Assembly (NCBI GenBank): GCA_046540795.1
Contig: JBKHEN010000032.1
Span: 1 to 23,296 of the forward strand
Direction: 5' to 3'
Length of the DNA stretch: 23,296 nucleotides
Source of the DNA: JAAAOH01 sp046540795
GTDB taxonomy: Bacteria > Spirochaetota > Spirochaetia > DSM-27196 > PWMO01
The translations under genes were made by a program, and so were the position numbers. Shown here in pieces: positions 22,574 to 23,296 of the stretch. Below the pieces are notes generated by a model. The model was not told where the DNA came from. It ran no database searches and saw only the letters and a list, made by a program, of their open reading frames with translations. Each line of letters begins with the position of its first letter. Within the stretch, counting starts at the first letter, position 1.

Positions 22574-23014
22574 ATGAAAAGAGCGTTCGCATGTGTGCTC
22601 TTCGCGCTTCTTACCGCCGCGATTGGCTTTGGCCAAGAGATCTACGATTGGGAGACGGACCTGGAGGCCGGGCTGGAGCGGGCGGCCGAGGAAGAGAAGC
22701 ACGTCTTGCTCTACTTTGCGGGCTCGGACTGGTGCGGTTGGTGTATCCGGTTGAAGGACGAAGTTCTGGAAACCCGACCGTTTCGCCAGTTCAGTGAGCA
22801 GAACCTCGTCCCCGTGTTGATCGATTTCCCCCGCACCCGGCGGCAACCGGAGCAGCAGGAGTACAACCGGGAGCTCGCCGAGCGCTACGAGGTCGAGGGG
22901 TTCCCGACCATCTTCCTCCTCACCCCGGAGGAAGAGGTCGTGTTGGAGACGGGATATCGACAGGGGGGACCGACCAACTACGTCGAACACTTGCGTCAGG
23001 CGCTCGAGCAATAG
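22574..23014 (+). CDS. Exported thioredoxin-like protein (CGWC active site)
   Basis: The 146-aa product has a signal peptide (MKRAFACVLFALLTAAIGFG, cut after about residue 20) and a thioredoxin fold. The active site is DWCGWC (Cys54 and Cys57) after VLLYFAGS, and a cis-proline strand follows at EGFPTIFLLT. This matches the thioredoxin-7-like group of small envelope thiol-disulfide proteins; whether it oxidises, reduces or isomerises cannot be told. Length and active site are normal. There is no good Shine-Dalgarno sequence; TTGACC (22539-22544) and TACCGT (22562-22567), 17 bases apart, end six bases before ATG 22574, suggesting a possible leaderless start. The next gene begins 13 bases after its stop. 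Confidence 0.88.
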   Translation: MKRAFACVLFALLTAAIGFGQEIYDWETDLEAGLERAAEEEKHVLLYFAGSDWCGWCIRLKDEVLETRPFRQFSEQNLVPVLIDFPRTRRQPEQQEYNRELAERYEVEGFPTIFLLTPEEEVVLETGYRQGGPTNYVEHLRQALEQ

Positions 23015-23027
23015 CGTACGGGAAGAT

Positions 23028-23296
23028 ATGAGCATTACACGTCGGCACGAACAGAAGTACCACGAAATCTACGAGAAGACTCTCGACCAGTTGGAATATC
23101 GTCTGCGAAACGAGGCGGATTTCTCCGTGGAGAGCCTGCGTCGGCAGTTGGAAACGTTCTACGTGGATGAAGGAAACGATTGGGCGGGCCGCGGGCTGCC
23201 CGGTGAAGTGGTCAAATCCGCGACCATAGCGGCCACCGAGGCGTTTCTGATGCGCCTCGACGACTCCGATTCCGCCCGGGACGGAGCCCCGGACGG
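23028..23296 (+). CDS. Hypothetical protein, 3'-truncated by the window edge
   Basis: An open frame runs from ATG 23028 to the end of the window (89 codons) with GGAAG upstream (23021-23025). The product begins MSITRRHEQKYHEIYEKTL and is charged and helical. It has a loop NDWAGRGLPGE followed by a helix (SATIAATEAFLMRL). There is no signal peptide or recognised motif. It lies 13 bases after the thioredoxin-like gene and may share its transcript. The family is not recognised. Confidence 0.65.
   Translation, partial: MSITRRHEQKYHEIYEKTLDQLEYRLRNEADFSVESLRRQLETFYVDEGNDWAGRGLPGEVVKSATIAATEAFLMRLDDSDSARDGAPD

Noticed and set aside
21671..23035. 454-codon minus-strand frame overlapping the aminotransferase
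   Set aside because: The aminotransferase motifs are in the other frame; this one is a frame-shifted shadow also running through the thioredoxin-like gene.

Overview
The window reads as chromosome from a GC-rich, free-living spirochaete, probably one adapted to salt. The basis is a two-subunit phenylalanyl-tRNA synthetase of the archaeal/eukaryotic type (typical of spirochaetes), an EF-G1-like elongation factor of the spirochaete/planctomycete/mitochondrial kind, a CarD-family regulator, a complete glycine-betaine ABC transporter beside an EctR/CosR-like MarR regulator, and acidic exported proteins. The genus is inference. Gene density is high. I see no phage genes, no CRISPR array, no rRNA and no transposase.

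Layout. 1-1201: three small genes of unknown or loosely known role, including a BamE/SmpA-like lipoprotein. 1234-1306: tRNA-Ala(CGC) with its own promoter. 1435-7753: a co-directional run of pheS, pheT, an unrecognised 314-aa protein and a 686-aa protein that joins a CRP-like cyclic-nucleotide sensor, an uncharacterised middle region and a nucleoside-phosphorylase-like domain. 7822-9053 (minus): thrH and a MarR regulator. 9054-9519: a 466-bp regulatory gap. 9520-12624: proV-proW-proX, closed by a strong terminator. 12786-13898: a fold-III PLP enzyme (D-serine dehydratase/D-threonine aldolase type). 13935-14714 (minus): a DUF72 protein. 14935-17735: EF-G1 and a RecA-like P-loop ATPase. 17739-17894: a short element with inverted-repeat ends. 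17900-19190 (minus): nth and carD. 19239-19567: the decayed C-terminal half of a TVP38/DedA-like membrane protein. 19528-22509 (minus): an orphan peptide-binding protein and an aminotransferase with a histidine-rich N-terminus. 22574-23296: an exported thioredoxin-like protein and the start of an unknown gene.

How the genes work together. The clearest functional unit is osmoprotection: the MarR regulator faces proVWX across a long promoter region. A second theme is translation: tRNA-Ala, PheRS and EF-G1. The best candidate for undescribed biology is the gene pair after pheT (4739-7753), where a cyclic-nucleotide-binding domain and an apparently intact nucleoside phosphorylase/nucleosidase domain sit in one polypeptide. 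The sequence suggests a nucleotide-gated nucleoside-cleaving enzyme; its substrate, ligand and partner function are unknown.
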